Assembly (NCBI GenBank): GCA_029561345.1
Contig: JAKQJC010000057.1
Span: 1-64,000, forward strand
Reading direction: 5' to 3'
Source: Chloroflexota bacterium
Lineage (GTDB): Bacteria > Chloroflexota > Anaerolineae > Anaerolineales > Anaerolineaceae
DNA: 64,000 nt
Positions within the stretch are counted from its first letter, which is position 1; each line of letters begins with the position of its first letter. Positions 49,212 through 58,143 of the stretch are shown in pieces. A program made the position numbers and the translations under genes. The notes under the pieces were generated by a model, which saw only the letters and a program-made list of their open reading frames with translations, made no database searches and was not told the DNA's origin.

Positions 49212-50897
49212 ATGGTTATTGCCGATTCGACCTTATCTGACGAAAAAATCCGCCAGGAGATTCTGGCAGGCCCCCTTGATGGTCAGGCGCTGAAGGTTCT
49301 CACCGAAGCCGGGCTGACCTGGCTGAAAAGCAACCAGCAGTCCGTCAACGCCTTAAATGTCTTTCCGGTGCCCGATGGCGATACCGGAACCAACATGGTT
49401 CTCACCATGCAGGCAGCCTGGAATGAAATTGCTAATTCCAAAGAACGCAATGCCGGAAAAATGGCCCATGCCATTGCCCAGGGCGCGCTGATGGGTGCCC
49501 GCGGCAATTCAGGCGTCATCCTCTCGCAGATCTGGCGCGGTTTTGCCCGCGGCATGGACACTCTGGATACTGTGGATGCTTCTGTGATCGTCCACGCCCT
49601 CTCCGAAAGCCGCGCCACCGCCTACAAGGGTGTGGTCAAACCTGTGGAAGGCACCATCCTGACCGTGATCAAAGATACCGCCATCGCTGGCGAAAAAGCC
49701 CTCGAAAAAAGCACCAGCCTCAGCGCCCTGCTCGAAGAGCTGGTGGCGGCCGCCGATGCCTCGGTGCGCCGCACCCCCGAACTGCTGCCCATTCTGAGGC
49801 AGGCAGGCGTGGTGGATTCCGGCGGCAAAGGCCTTTTCTTCATTTTTGAAGGCATGTTGCGTTATATCAAAGGGCAGAGCCTCGAGGCCGTGCAGGATAT
49901 CCTCCAACCGCTTTCGGCTCTGGAAATGGAAGAATCGATGGAAACCATTGAACCCGGCCAGGATTATGAAGTCGTGATTGATTTCTACCCCGATGAAGAA
50001 CTCCAGCTTGAAGAGTTCTACTCGGGTCTCTCCGATATTGGCACCTCCATTCAAATTGGCGAGGGCGACGGCATGTACCGCATGCACATCCATGTGCCTA
50101 CTGAGAAACGTTACGAAGCCATTGATTACACCATGAAGCTCGGCACCATCACCAAGGTGATGATTGAAAACCTTCAGGCCCAAATGAAGGATCTTTCGCA
50201 AAAAGCCGACCGCCGCCCCAAGCTAACTCCGGTGGAACCCGGCCAGGTGGCGGTGGTGGTCGTCTCGCCTGGGCCAGGCCTCGATAACATCTTTGCCTCT
50301 CTTGGCGTCTCTGCCATCATCCAGGGCGGGCAAACCATGAACCCCTCCACCGAAGAAATCATGCAGGCTTTTGAACACCTCCCCACCCAGAATGTCATCA
50401 TCCTGCCCAATAATAAGAATATCATCCTCGCCGCCCAGAATGTGGTCGGCCTGACCACCAAGAACATTGCCATCATTCCTTCCCGCACCGTGCCCCAGGG
50501 CATTTCGGCCCTGCTGCGCTACAGCCCCGACGGCGATTTTGACGAGATGGTCAGCGAAATGAAGGAAGCCCTGAGCGAAGTTGAAACTGGCGAAATCACC
50601 ACCGCCACCCGCTCCGTTGAAATTAATGAAGTCAAGGTCAACAAAGGCGAGGTGATTTCGCTGCTCAACGGCAAACTGATTCACTCCACCACCTCCCTGG
50701 AAGAAGCCATCTTCACCCTGCTTGAAAATGCCAGCACCGACGAGAAAGAGCGCATCACCCTCTACTACGGTGCCGATCTGGGCGTCAAAGAAGTCAACCG
50801 CCTGGCTGATCTCATCCGCAAAAAATACCCGTCCCATGAAATTGAAGTCCATGAAGGCGGCCAGCCCTACTATCAGTTAATTGTGGCCATTGAGTAA
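49212..50897 (+). CDS. fakA: Fatty acid kinase catalytic subunit-like (DAK2 domain protein)
   Basis: 561 residues from ATG 49212 (GGAG upstream; the earlier frame start lacks one). The N-terminal DhaL/DAK2 ATP-binding domain (about 20-200) has NVFPVPDGDTGTNM with the Asp residues that hold magnesium, and GARGNSGVILSQ. A middle domain and a DegV-like C-terminal domain (about 330-560) complete the usual YloV/FakA layout. With FakB it phosphorylates fatty acids for phospholipid synthesis. fakB follows after three bases. Confidence 0.92.
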   Translation: MVIADSTLSDEKIRQEILAGPLDGQALKVLTEAGLTWLKSNQQSVNALNVFPVPDGDTGTNMVLTMQAAWNEIANSKERNAGKMAHAIAQGALMGARGNSGVILSQIWRGFARGMDTLDTVDASVIVHALSESRATAYKGVVKPVEGTILTVIKDTAIAGEKALEKSTSLSALLEELVAAADASVRRTPELLPILRQAGVVDSGGKGLFFIFEGMLRYIKGQSLEAVQDILQPLSALEMEESMETIEPGQDYEVVIDFYPDEELQLEEFYSGLSDIGTSIQIGEGDGMYRMHIHVPTEKRYEAIDYTMKLGTITKVMIENLQAQMKDLSQKADRRPKLTPVEPGQVAVVVVSPGPGLDNIFASLGVSAIIQGGQTMNPSTEEIMQAFEHLPTQNVIILPNNKNIILAAQNVVGLTTKNIAIIPSRTVPQGISALLRYSPDGDFDEMVSEMKEALSEVETGEITTATRSVEINEVKVNKGEVISLLNGKLIHSTTSLEEAIFTLLENASTDEKERITLYYGADLGVKEVNRLADLIRKKYPSHEIEVHEGGQPYYQLIVAIE

Positions 50898-50900
50898 AAT

Positions 50901-51758
50901 ATGGGAAAAATTTGCATCGTCACCGACCAGGCCGTCCAGTTCACCCGCGCCGCATTTCAGGGCCAGCGGGATGTGGTCACCATTCCCCTGAAATGCCGCC
51001 TCGACAATGGCTCACCTCAGGAAGCGCGCATGCCGCTGCCCGCCACCGCCCGCAACGGCCTCAAACCCCAGCTGCTTGTTCCCAGTTCTGAAGAAATCTA
51101 CCAGGTTTTTGCCGGCCTGGCCGGGCAATATCAGGATGTCATCGCCATTTTCCATTCCTCCGGCCTCAGCCCGCTGTGCGATAATGCCTTGCAGGCGGCT
51201 GACCGCGTGCGCGGCCTGATCCCTGTGCAGGTGATCGATTCCCTCAGCCTGTCGGTGGGCATGGGTTACCTGGTGCAAATTGCCGCTGAGGCTGCCGCTG
51301 CCGGCCGAACGCCGGCCAGCCAGATTGAACACAAAATTCGCGGGCTGACGCCCCACATTTACTCCGCGTTTTGCATTCCCGGCCTCTCTTATCTGTACCA
51401 TGCCGGTGTGGTCGATTATGCGCAGGCGGTCGTTGGCGAAATGCTGGGCTTGTTGCCCATTTTCTCCATGGAAGACGGCCATCTCACCCCGCTGGAAAAA
51501 ATGCGTTCTTACCGCAATGTGGTGGATTTCTTCCAGGAATTTCTGGATGAGTTCACCGACCTGGCGCATATTTCCATTATTCAGAGCGTCCCCAATTTGT
51601 CACACGAGAATCACAGCCTGCGCGAACATGCCATGTCCAATTTTTCCAAATCGCCTTTCACTGAGCATGCCATCAGCCTGCCCATTGCCACCCTTTTTGG
51701 ACCGCGCACCATGGGCGTTGTTGCCATTGAAAACCCCAACGCAAGAGAGTTTGCATGA
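50901..51758 (+). CDS. fakB: DegV-family fatty acid-binding protein (FakB-like)
   Basis: 285 residues. DegV fold: ICIVTDQAVQF at the N-terminus, FHSSGLSPLCDNA (fatty-acid carboxylate contact region), VQVIDSLSLSVGMGYLV and a C-terminal IATLFGPRTMGVVAIE. It would present a fatty acid to FakA. It starts three bases after fakA and overlaps recG as ATGA, so the three genes are translationally linked. Bound acid cannot be predicted. Confidence 0.9.
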   Translation: MGKICIVTDQAVQFTRAAFQGQRDVVTIPLKCRLDNGSPQEARMPLPATARNGLKPQLLVPSSEEIYQVFAGLAGQYQDVIAIFHSSGLSPLCDNALQAADRVRGLIPVQVIDSLSLSVGMGYLVQIAAEAAAAGRTPASQIEHKIRGLTPHIYSAFCIPGLSYLYHAGVVDYAQAVVGEMLGLLPIFSMEDGHLTPLEKMRSYRNVVDFFQEFLDEFTDLAHISIIQSVPNLSHENHSLREHAMSNFSKSPFTEHAISLPIATLFGPRTMGVVAIENPNAREFA

Positions 51759-54385
51759 TTTTGCCATCCCTCGACAAGCTACAGAAAATTTTTAAACTTG
51801 AAGCTGAGCGCGGTTATGATAACCGCGCTGTGGTTGGCGGGCTGGATAAGGTGCTTGCCACCTGGGAAGCCGCGGCCCGCGCCGACAACTTACCTGAAGA
51901 CCAGGTTCAGCTGGTCTTTGAAGGCCTGCGCCGCTACGCTCAGGTTGAACCGGAGGAACGGGCCGGAATATTAAAGCAAATCTGGATTTCGCTCAAAATC
52001 AGCCGCGACGAAAATCCTCTGAGCAGCATCGCAATGCGCAAAAAAACCGTTCCTGCGGCTCCGGCTCCCGCTGCCAGGCCGGTCCGGCCAGCGCAGCCAG
52101 TTCCTCAGCCTAAACCTGAACCGCCTGCACCCCAACCCCAACCCGCGGCCGAAACAACAGCTGCCCCGGCAAGTGTTCCAGCCCCGGCACCCCCGGCACC
52201 CCAGGCCCCCCTCCGCGAAGAACCTGCCCCTGTGCCCCAGCCCGTGCAGCCGCTGCCCCGGCCCCGGCCCTCGCGTCCTGAAGAACGCTTCACGGCTCAG
52301 GATCTGGAAGGCCTCAATGCCCCTCTCACCGTCATTTCGGGCATCGGCCCCCGTCACGCTGAAACCCTTTCAGGCCTCGGCCTGAACACCCTCGGCGACC
52401 TGCTCTATTATTTTCCGCGCCGGTACGATGATTTCAGCCAGCTTAAACCCATCAACCGCCTGAAATACGGCGAAGAGGTGACCCTCATCGCCAGCATTCA
52501 AAGCGTGGCCAACCGCCCGCTGCGCGGCGGTGCCATGCAAATGACCGAGGCTGTGGTGGGCGATGGCACAGGCTTCATCCGCCTGGTCTGGTTCAACCAG
52601 CCCTGGCAGGCCAAGCGCCTCAAACCAGGCGACGCCGTGGCTGTGGCTGGCAAAATTGACCAGTACCTCGGCCGCCCTGTGATCAATAACCCGGAATGCG
52701 AGCCCCTCGACCAGGATCAGCTCAGCACCAACCGCATTGTGCCGGTCTATTCCCTCACCGCCAAGGTCACCCAGCGCGCCTTGCGCCGCCTGATCTACGA
52801 CACAGTGATGTATTGGGCACCCCGCCTGCACGATTATCTGCCCTATTCGGTGCGCGACGCAGCCGGATTGGTGGATTTATCCACCGCCATTCAGAACAGC
52901 CATTTTCCGGCTTCAGAACAGAAATTGCGCCAGGCACGTGAACGTCTGGCTTTCGACGAAATTTTCCTGCTGCAGCTGGGCGTGCTGCGCCAGAAGCAGT
53001 CCTGGCAGTCGGCCGCCGCCAACACCTTCTCTGTCAGCGACGACTGGCTGGCTGACCAAACCAGCCGCCTGCCCTACACCCTCACCCAGGCCCAGCAGCG
53101 CGTCATCGCTGAAATTCGCGCCGATTTTGAAAGCGGCCACCCCATGAACCGCCTGCTGCAGGGGGATGTTGGCTCCGGCAAGACCATTGTCGCCGGTCTG
53201 GCTGCCGCCATCATCACCAGCCTCGGCGGGCAGGCAGCCTTCATGGCGCCCACCGGCATTCTGGCCGAACAGCATTACCGCAACCTCAGCCGCCTGCTGG
53301 CCGTCAGCGATGACAACCCCCAGGGCCTGCTGCAGCCCGAAGAAATTTGCCTGCTGCTGGGCGACACCTCTGCCGCCGATAAGGAAACCATCCGCCAGCA
53401 GCTTGCCGATGGGCGCATCAAGCTCATCATTGGCACGCATGCCCTGATTGAAAGCCCCATCGCCTTCAACAACCTTGAGTTGGTGGTGGTGGATGAACAG
53501 CACCGCTTTGGCGTGGCGCAGCGCGCCATGTTGCGCAGCAAGGGCACCAACCCGCACCTGCTGGTGATGACCGCCACCCCCATCCCCCGCTCGCTGGCCC
53601 TCACCCTCTACGGCGACCTGGATCTCTCTGTGATGGATGAGATGCCTGCCGGCCGCCAGGTCATTGAAACCCATGTGCTCAACCCGCTTGATCGCGAACG
53701 CGCCTACTCGCTCATCCGCTCGCAGGTTGAAAAAGGCCGCCAGGCCTTCATTATTTACCCCCTGGTGGAACAGAGCGAAACCAGCCCCGACCTGGGCGCG
53801 GTGGAAGAAAGCCAACGCCTGCAGAATGAGATTTTCCCTCAATTAAAGGTGGGCCTCATGCACGGCCGCCTGAAGCCTGAAGAAAAAGATGAAGTGATGA
53901 AGCAGTTCCGTGACGGTGCTTTCCACATTCTCGTCTCCACCTCGGTGGTGGAAGTGGGCGTGGATGTACCCAATGCCACCGTCATGCTCATCGAAGGGGC
54001 CAACCGCTTTGGCCTGGCTCAGCTGCACCAGTTCCGCGGACGCGTGGGCCGCGGCAGCGAAAAATCGTACTGCCTGCTCATTCCCGATTCACCTGATGGC
54101 ACCGAAAATGAACGCCTGGCCGTGATGGCTGAAACCAGCAACGGTTTTGTGTTGGCCGAACGCGACCTTGAACAGCGCGGTCCCGGCGATTTCGTCGGCA
54201 CCCGCCAGGCCGGTTTCAGCGAACTGAAGATGGTCAGTCTCACCAATATCCATCTCATCGAAAAGGCCCGCCAGCAGGCTCAGCGCATCTTCAAAGATGA
54301 CCCGGATTTGACCCAGCCGGAAAACCAGCCCATGCAGCTCATGCTGCGGCGTTTCTGGCAAGAAGGACAGGGAGATATCAGTTAA
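51755..54385 (+). CDS. recG: ATP-dependent DNA helicase RecG with an N-terminal extension
   Basis: 876 residues, about 180 longer than E. coli RecG. Residues 1-95 form a helical domain, followed by a Pro/Ala-rich linker (about 97-175), then the standard protein: wedge/OB domain (about 195-380), Walker A GDVGSGKT near 470, DEQH box in VVDEQHRFG, TATPIPRS and QLHQFRGRVGRG. It remodels stalled replication forks. The extension with a disordered linker is of the type seen in some Chloroflexota. It starts inside the last codons of fakB. Confidence 0.95.
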   Translation: MILPSLDKLQKIFKLEAERGYDNRAVVGGLDKVLATWEAAARADNLPEDQVQLVFEGLRRYAQVEPEERAGILKQIWISLKISRDENPLSSIAMRKKTVPAAPAPAARPVRPAQPVPQPKPEPPAPQPQPAAETTAAPASVPAPAPPAPQAPLREEPAPVPQPVQPLPRPRPSRPEERFTAQDLEGLNAPLTVISGIGPRHAETLSGLGLNTLGDLLYYFPRRYDDFSQLKPINRLKYGEEVTLIASIQSVANRPLRGGAMQMTEAVVGDGTGFIRLVWFNQPWQAKRLKPGDAVAVAGKIDQYLGRPVINNPECEPLDQDQLSTNRIVPVYSLTAKVTQRALRRLIYDTVMYWAPRLHDYLPYSVRDAAGLVDLSTAIQNSHFPASEQKLRQARERLAFDEIFLLQLGVLRQKQSWQSAAANTFSVSDDWLADQTSRLPYTLTQAQQRVIAEIRADFESGHPMNRLLQGDVGSGKTIVAGLAAAIITSLGGQAAFMAPTGILAEQHYRNLSRLLAVSDDNPQGLLQPEEICLLLGDTSAADKETIRQQLADGRIKLIIGTHALIESPIAFNNLELVVVDEQHRFGVAQRAMLRSKGTNPHLLVMTATPIPRSLALTLYGDLDLSVMDEMPAGRQVIETHVLNPLDRERAYSLIRSQVEKGRQAFIIYPLVEQSETSPDLGAVEESQRLQNEIFPQLKVGLMHGRLKPEEKDEVMKQFRDGAFHILVSTSVVEVGVDVPNATVMLIEGANRFGLAQLHQFRGRVGRGSEKSYCLLIPDSPDGTENERLAVMAETSNGFVLAERDLEQRGPGDFVGTRQAGFSELKMVSLTNIHLIEKARQQAQRIFKDDPDLTQPENQPMQLMLRRFWQEGQGDIS

Positions 54386-54387
54386 CC

Positions 54388-54912
54388 ATGGTACGCGCCG
54401 TTTTTCCAGGTACATTTGATCCGATCCATTTCGGACATATCAATATCACCCGCCGGGCCGCCCAGCTGTTTAAAGAAGTGGTGGTGGCCGTATATGATCG
54501 CCCACTCAAAAGCCTGCTCTTCTCGCCCGAAGAGCGTCTGGCCCTGGTGCGGCGCGCCTTTGCCGATGATGAGCGCATCCGTGTGGTCGGCTACAACGGC
54601 CTGACGGTGGATTTCTGTCAAAAAATTGACGCCCAGGTGATTGTGCGCGGCCTGCGCGTATTCTCAGATTTCGAGTACGAATTCCGCATGGCTCTGGCCA
54701 ACAACCGGCTGGCCCCCGGCATCGAAGTGGTGGCCCTCATCACCAGCGAGGAACACACCTTCCTTTCCTCATCCACGGTGCGCGAAATCGCCTCTCTGGG
54801 CGGCAACCTCACCAGCATGGTGCCGCCCTTTGTCATCGAAGCCCTCAACCGCCGCTTTCATGAATTAGGCGAGACCCAGACGGTGGTTCCGCAAACCTCT
54901 TTGCGCGATTAG
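54388..54912 (+). CDS. coaD: Pantetheine-phosphate adenylyltransferase
   Basis: 174 residues, slightly longer at the C-terminus than usual. It makes dephospho-CoA from phosphopantetheine and ATP. The nucleotidyltransferase motif GTFDPIHFGH (8-17), IVRGLRVFSDFEYE and SSSTVRE are complete. It starts two bases after the recG stop, with GGAG 16 bases upstream, so it is probably co-transcribed with fakA-fakB-recG. Confidence 0.96.
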   Translation: MVRAVFPGTFDPIHFGHINITRRAAQLFKEVVVAVYDRPLKSLLFSPEERLALVRRAFADDERIRVVGYNGLTVDFCQKIDAQVIVRGLRVFSDFEYEFRMALANNRLAPGIEVVALITSEEHTFLSSSTVREIASLGGNLTSMVPPFVIEALNRRFHELGETQTVVPQTSLRD

Positions 54913-54922
54913 CCGTTTTAAT

Positions 54923-54951
54923 TTGACGAAAATCAAATTTAAGGCTAAACT
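54923..54951 (+). promoter_or_regulatory. Promoter of the 55011-55463 gene
   Basis: TTGACG (54923-54928), a 17-base spacer and TAAACT (54946-54951), with a leader of about 52 bases carrying GGAGG before the ATG. Confidence 0.65.
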
Positions 54952-55010
54952 TTGGCTTAGAACTTGCAACTTCAGGATGAGACCATTGTAGATCTGGAGG
55001 AAATGTTATT

Positions 55011-55463
55011 ATGGATATTCTTCATCTTGTTGATCGCCTCGAGGAGCTTTTTAACGAAAGCCGCCCCCTCCCATTCACGCACCTGGTGATGGTGGATGAA
55101 GACCGCATGCTCGATTTGATCGACCAGATGCGGGTGGCCATCCCTGAAGAAATTAAAAAGGCGCAGCAGATCACGACTGACAAAGACCGCATCATGGCCA
55201 AGGCCCAGGAAGAAGCCAACCGCCTGCTGGCTATGGCCCGCGAGAAAAAAGAACAAATGGTGGAACAGGATGAAAAGGTCCAATCTGCCCATGCCCGCGC
55301 CCGCGCCATCATAGAACAGGCCAATGTGGATGCCGAAGCCATCCGTGTTGGCGCCGATAAATATGCCCTGGAAAAACTCACCTCCATGGAGGCGCAGCTT
55401 GAACGCCTGATGGGTGAAATCCGCAACGGCATCCGCGAACTGCAAGATGCCAACCCCAAATAA
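55011..55463 (+). CDS. Coiled-coil protein of the conserved family found near coaD
   Basis: 150 residues. The N-terminus MDILHLVDRLEELFNESRPLPFTHLVMVDEDRMLDLIDQ resembles a family often annotated as 'ATPase' or ATP synthase subunit B-like and found near coaD in Firmicutes and Chloroflexi. The rest (about 45-145) is one long charged helix, as in DivIVA-like or F0 b-like proteins, with no membrane segment and no nucleotide-binding motif. No enzymatic role is supported. GGAGG precedes the ATG. An SGNH-like lipoprotein gene follows after 11 bases. Confidence 0.7.
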   Translation: MDILHLVDRLEELFNESRPLPFTHLVMVDEDRMLDLIDQMRVAIPEEIKKAQQITTDKDRIMAKAQEEANRLLAMAREKKEQMVEQDEKVQSAHARARAIIEQANVDAEAIRVGADKYALEKLTSMEAQLERLMGEIRNGIRELQDANPK

Positions 55464-55474
55464 TAGATGATTGA

Positions 55475-56503
55475 ATGAGACCAGACATTTCCCTTAAAAA
55501 CACCCTCTGCCTGGCAGGGGGTCTTCTTGTTTTATTAGTGATGATCACCGCCTGCGCGGCTGCCCCCACGCCGGCGTCCACCCCCGCCGAAACCCCAATC
55601 AGCACAACCGCGCCCAGCCTGCCGGCGCCCACCCTCACCCTGGCCCCGGTTGAAATCATCTCCACCCCTGCCGGCACCCCAAAAGCCACCCCGCAAACCG
55701 CCAAAACCAGCCCCGCCGCGCAGCCTTCCCCCACCGCCACCCCGGCCTCCCTGCCCACCCTTGGCCCGGATGACTGGAAAAACCTGCCGCCCATTCCCAC
55801 CCTCAGCGCCAAAGCCCTGGCCGTGTTCGAAGCCGGGCAGGCCAAAGGCAACGATCCCCATGTGTTTTCCAAAGTTGGCGATTGCGAAGCCAGCGCGGTC
55901 TGGTTCCTGGCCAATTTTGAAGCCGGTTCCAAAGATTACAAACTGGGCCCTTATTCTGATCTGCAGGATGTGATCACCTATTTTGCCGGTTCCTTCAACC
56001 GCACCAGCCTGGCCGCCAAACAGGGATTCAACGCCGCCTCGCTGCTCAGCAACTTCTGGACCGACCGCTCCAAGTGCAAAAATGACGAAACTCCCCTGGG
56101 CTGCGAATACCGCTTGAGCAAAGCATCTTTCGCTTTCATTATAATAGGCACCAACGACGTTTCACGCAAAAAGTCCTTTGAGGCCAACCTGCGCGCTGTG
56201 ATTGAATTCAGCATGGCTCAGGGTGTGGTGCCCATTCTGGTCACCAAGGCCGATAACGTGGAAGGCGATTACTCTCTCAACGCCACCATCGCCAAGCTGG
56301 CCCTGGAATATGACATGCCGCTGTGGAATTTTTGGAGCACGGTCCAGCCCCTGCCCAACCACGGCTTGCAGGAAGATAAAATCCACCTGACGCACGACCG
56401 CAACTACTTCGACGATCCCAACGTGATGAAAGCCGCCTGGCCCTGGCGCAACCTCAATGCTCTGCAGGTTTTGCAGGTGATGATGCTGGGAACTGCGAAA
56501 TAA
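55475..56503 (+). CDS. SGNH-hydrolase-like lipoprotein
   Basis: 342 residues. Lipoprotein signal ending in MITAC, then a long Pro/Thr/Ala linker (about 28-95). The folded part has traits of SGNH/GDSL hydrolases: KVGDCEAS at the usual place of block I (Cys follows GD where GDSL enzymes have the nucleophile Ser), IIIGTNDV as block III (Gly-x-Asn-Asp) and DKIHLT as the Asp-x-x-His end. With Cys in place of Ser the activity is doubtful, or Ser two residues later may serve. Possible roles are de-acylation of surface glycans or simple binding. It ends at a strong terminator. Confidence 0.65.
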   Translation: MRPDISLKNTLCLAGGLLVLLVMITACAAAPTPASTPAETPISTTAPSLPAPTLTLAPVEIISTPAGTPKATPQTAKTSPAAQPSPTATPASLPTLGPDDWKNLPPIPTLSAKALAVFEAGQAKGNDPHVFSKVGDCEASAVWFLANFEAGSKDYKLGPYSDLQDVITYFAGSFNRTSLAAKQGFNAASLLSNFWTDRSKCKNDETPLGCEYRLSKASFAFIIIGTNDVSRKKSFEANLRAVIEFSMAQGVVPILVTKADNVEGDYSLNATIAKLALEYDMPLWNFWSTVQPLPNHGLQEDKIHLTHDRNYFDDPNVMKAAWPWRNLNALQVLQVMMLGTAK

Positions 56504-56510
56504 GAAAATC

Positions 56511-56548
56511 AAAGAGCCCCCGGAGATGACCTTCCAGGGGCTCTTTTT
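56511..56548. terminator. Bidirectional terminator between the SGNH-like and M1 genes
   Basis: AAAGAGCCCC (56511-56520) pairs with GGGGCTCTTT (56537-56546), then further T. It serves both convergent genes. Confidence 0.9.
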
Positions 56549-56563
56549 AGATCATAACCGGAT

Positions 56564-58132
56564 TTACTCTCCGACCCAGGCGTTGAACAATTCGCTCAGG
56601 TCGCAGCCGCAGGTCTTATCGGCCAGGGCGCGAAATTCTGCAGCCGTGCCAATTTTCCAGCGGTAGGTGGCGGTGTATTCTTTCATCAGTGCATTCATTT
56701 TTTCCTGGCCGAGTTTCTCTTCCAGCGCCTTCAAGAAGATAGGCCCGCGGCCGTAAACAATGGGACTGTACTGCTGCGGTTCATAGTTCGCCGAGGGCAT
56801 GCCAACAGGAATTTCAGCCCGTTCTGTGCGGTCCCAACGCTGGTACCAGCTTTCCTGGTAAGCCTCTGCCCCGCCCGGTCCGTACATATCAAGATAATAC
56901 AGGCCGGTGGCATACTGTGTGATGGCCTCATCCACCCAGGGCTCGTCTACCTGGTCAGAGCCGATGATGCTGTAAAACCACTGGTGAGCCACCTCGTGGG
57001 CAATCGTCGCCTCGGTAAAGAATGTTGCCGGATTATCGCCAATCTTTTCATTGGGATCGTACAGCATCAGGGCAATATCCACCAGGCCAGGATATTCCAT
57101 CCCCAATGCCTGCATCGGGGTGCTGAGCACATCCAGTTCAGTGTAAGGATAACTGCCGAAACGCTCGCTGTAAATCCGCATCGCGTCGATGGTGGTTTTC
57201 AGGGCATCCTTCGCCTTATTTTCATATTTTTTCAGGGTATAAGCGGTCACTTTGGTCTCGCCAAACAGTTCGCTGATCACCGTGAATTGCGCGCTGGCAG
57301 CAAAGTAAAAATCGCGCGACAGGCCCAATGCATAGATAATCTCCACTTCTGATCCACTCTCCTTGCGGGAAAGTTCACTGCCGCTGCCGGCCACTTCATA
57401 CCCACTGGGCAGGTGCAGGCGCACGATGTAGCGGCTGATATCGTTGTAGGTCAGGTCACCCACAGGCGGGGGATTCTCCACGTTCCAGCCTTCATCATCA
57501 AACACCGGAATAACCGGGTAGAATTGATCCATCACCAGCACATCTTCAAAAAAGCCAAACAAACCGTAATTGCCGCCCATATCCAGCGGCAAAGATGAAG
57601 AGAAGATCATATCCAGTTCCACGCTCTTGCCCGGTTCCAGCGGCTGGGGCAGATTAACCTCGTAAGCCGTCTGCTCATGGGTGGTTTCGCCTGTGACATC
57701 CTTTCCATCCACCTTCACTGAGTCTACCTGCAGCCCGGCCTTTGAGGTGTTGGGGAACAGGCGGAAGATGATTTTTTCAAGGGCTTTATCCTCACGGTTG
57801 GTGTATTTCACCAGCTGGCGGCCCTGATAGCTGCTCAGGTCACCCGCAACACGCAGGTCAATGCGGTATTCCGTCAGCCCACTCTGCCCGGCCGAACCTG
57901 CCTGCTCTGCCTGAATCAAACCGGCGGCCGGGTCAATGGTCAGATCCGAAGGATCCAGCGCCCCGTTTGGCGCAGCTGTCGCCGCCGGTTCTGCACCCTG
58001 ATTGGCCTGGGTCGCCTGAGGGGCCGGGGTTTGCTGGGCCGGCTGGGTTGCTATTGAACTGCCCCCAAAAACGCATCCGGCCAGGGTCGCCAGAATCAAC
58101 AGACACAGAAACAATGTGTATCTAAGCTTCAT
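56564..58132 (-). CDS. M1-family metallopeptidase lipoprotein
   Basis: 522 residues. Lipoprotein signal with LAGC, then a Gln/Pro/Ala linker and an aminopeptidase-N-like body. The substrate-recognition segment is GMEYPG (in place of GAMEN). The zinc site is HEVAHQW (His379, Glu380, His383) with Glu402 18 residues further on, so it looks catalytically complete. It lacks the long C-terminal helical domain of PepN and ends soon after the catalytic domain. It probably trims peptides outside the membrane. It lies 11 bases after the glycosyltransferase fusion and is likely co-transcribed with it. Confidence 0.88.
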   Translation of the reverse strand: MKLRYTLFLCLLILATLAGCVFGGSSIATQPAQQTPAPQATQANQGAEPAATAAPNGALDPSDLTIDPAAGLIQAEQAGSAGQSGLTEYRIDLRVAGDLSSYQGRQLVKYTNREDKALEKIIFRLFPNTSKAGLQVDSVKVDGKDVTGETTHEQTAYEVNLPQPLEPGKSVELDMIFSSSLPLDMGGNYGLFGFFEDVLVMDQFYPVIPVFDDEGWNVENPPPVGDLTYNDISRYIVRLHLPSGYEVAGSGSELSRKESGSEVEIIYALGLSRDFYFAASAQFTVISELFGETKVTAYTLKKYENKAKDALKTTIDAMRIYSERFGSYPYTELDVLSTPMQALGMEYPGLVDIALMLYDPNEKIGDNPATFFTEATIAHEVAHQWFYSIIGSDQVDEPWVDEAITQYATGLYYLDMYGPGGAEAYQESWYQRWDRTERAEIPVGMPSANYEPQQYSPIVYGRGPIFLKALEEKLGQEKMNALMKEYTATYRWKIGTAAEFRALADKTCGCDLSELFNAWVGE

Positions 58133-58143
58133 GCCTTCTCCTC

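Noticed and set aside
49212..54912. fakA-fakB-recG-coaD as an unusual cluster
   Set aside because: This order is common in Firmicutes-like and Chloroflexi genomes and is ordinary housekeeping.
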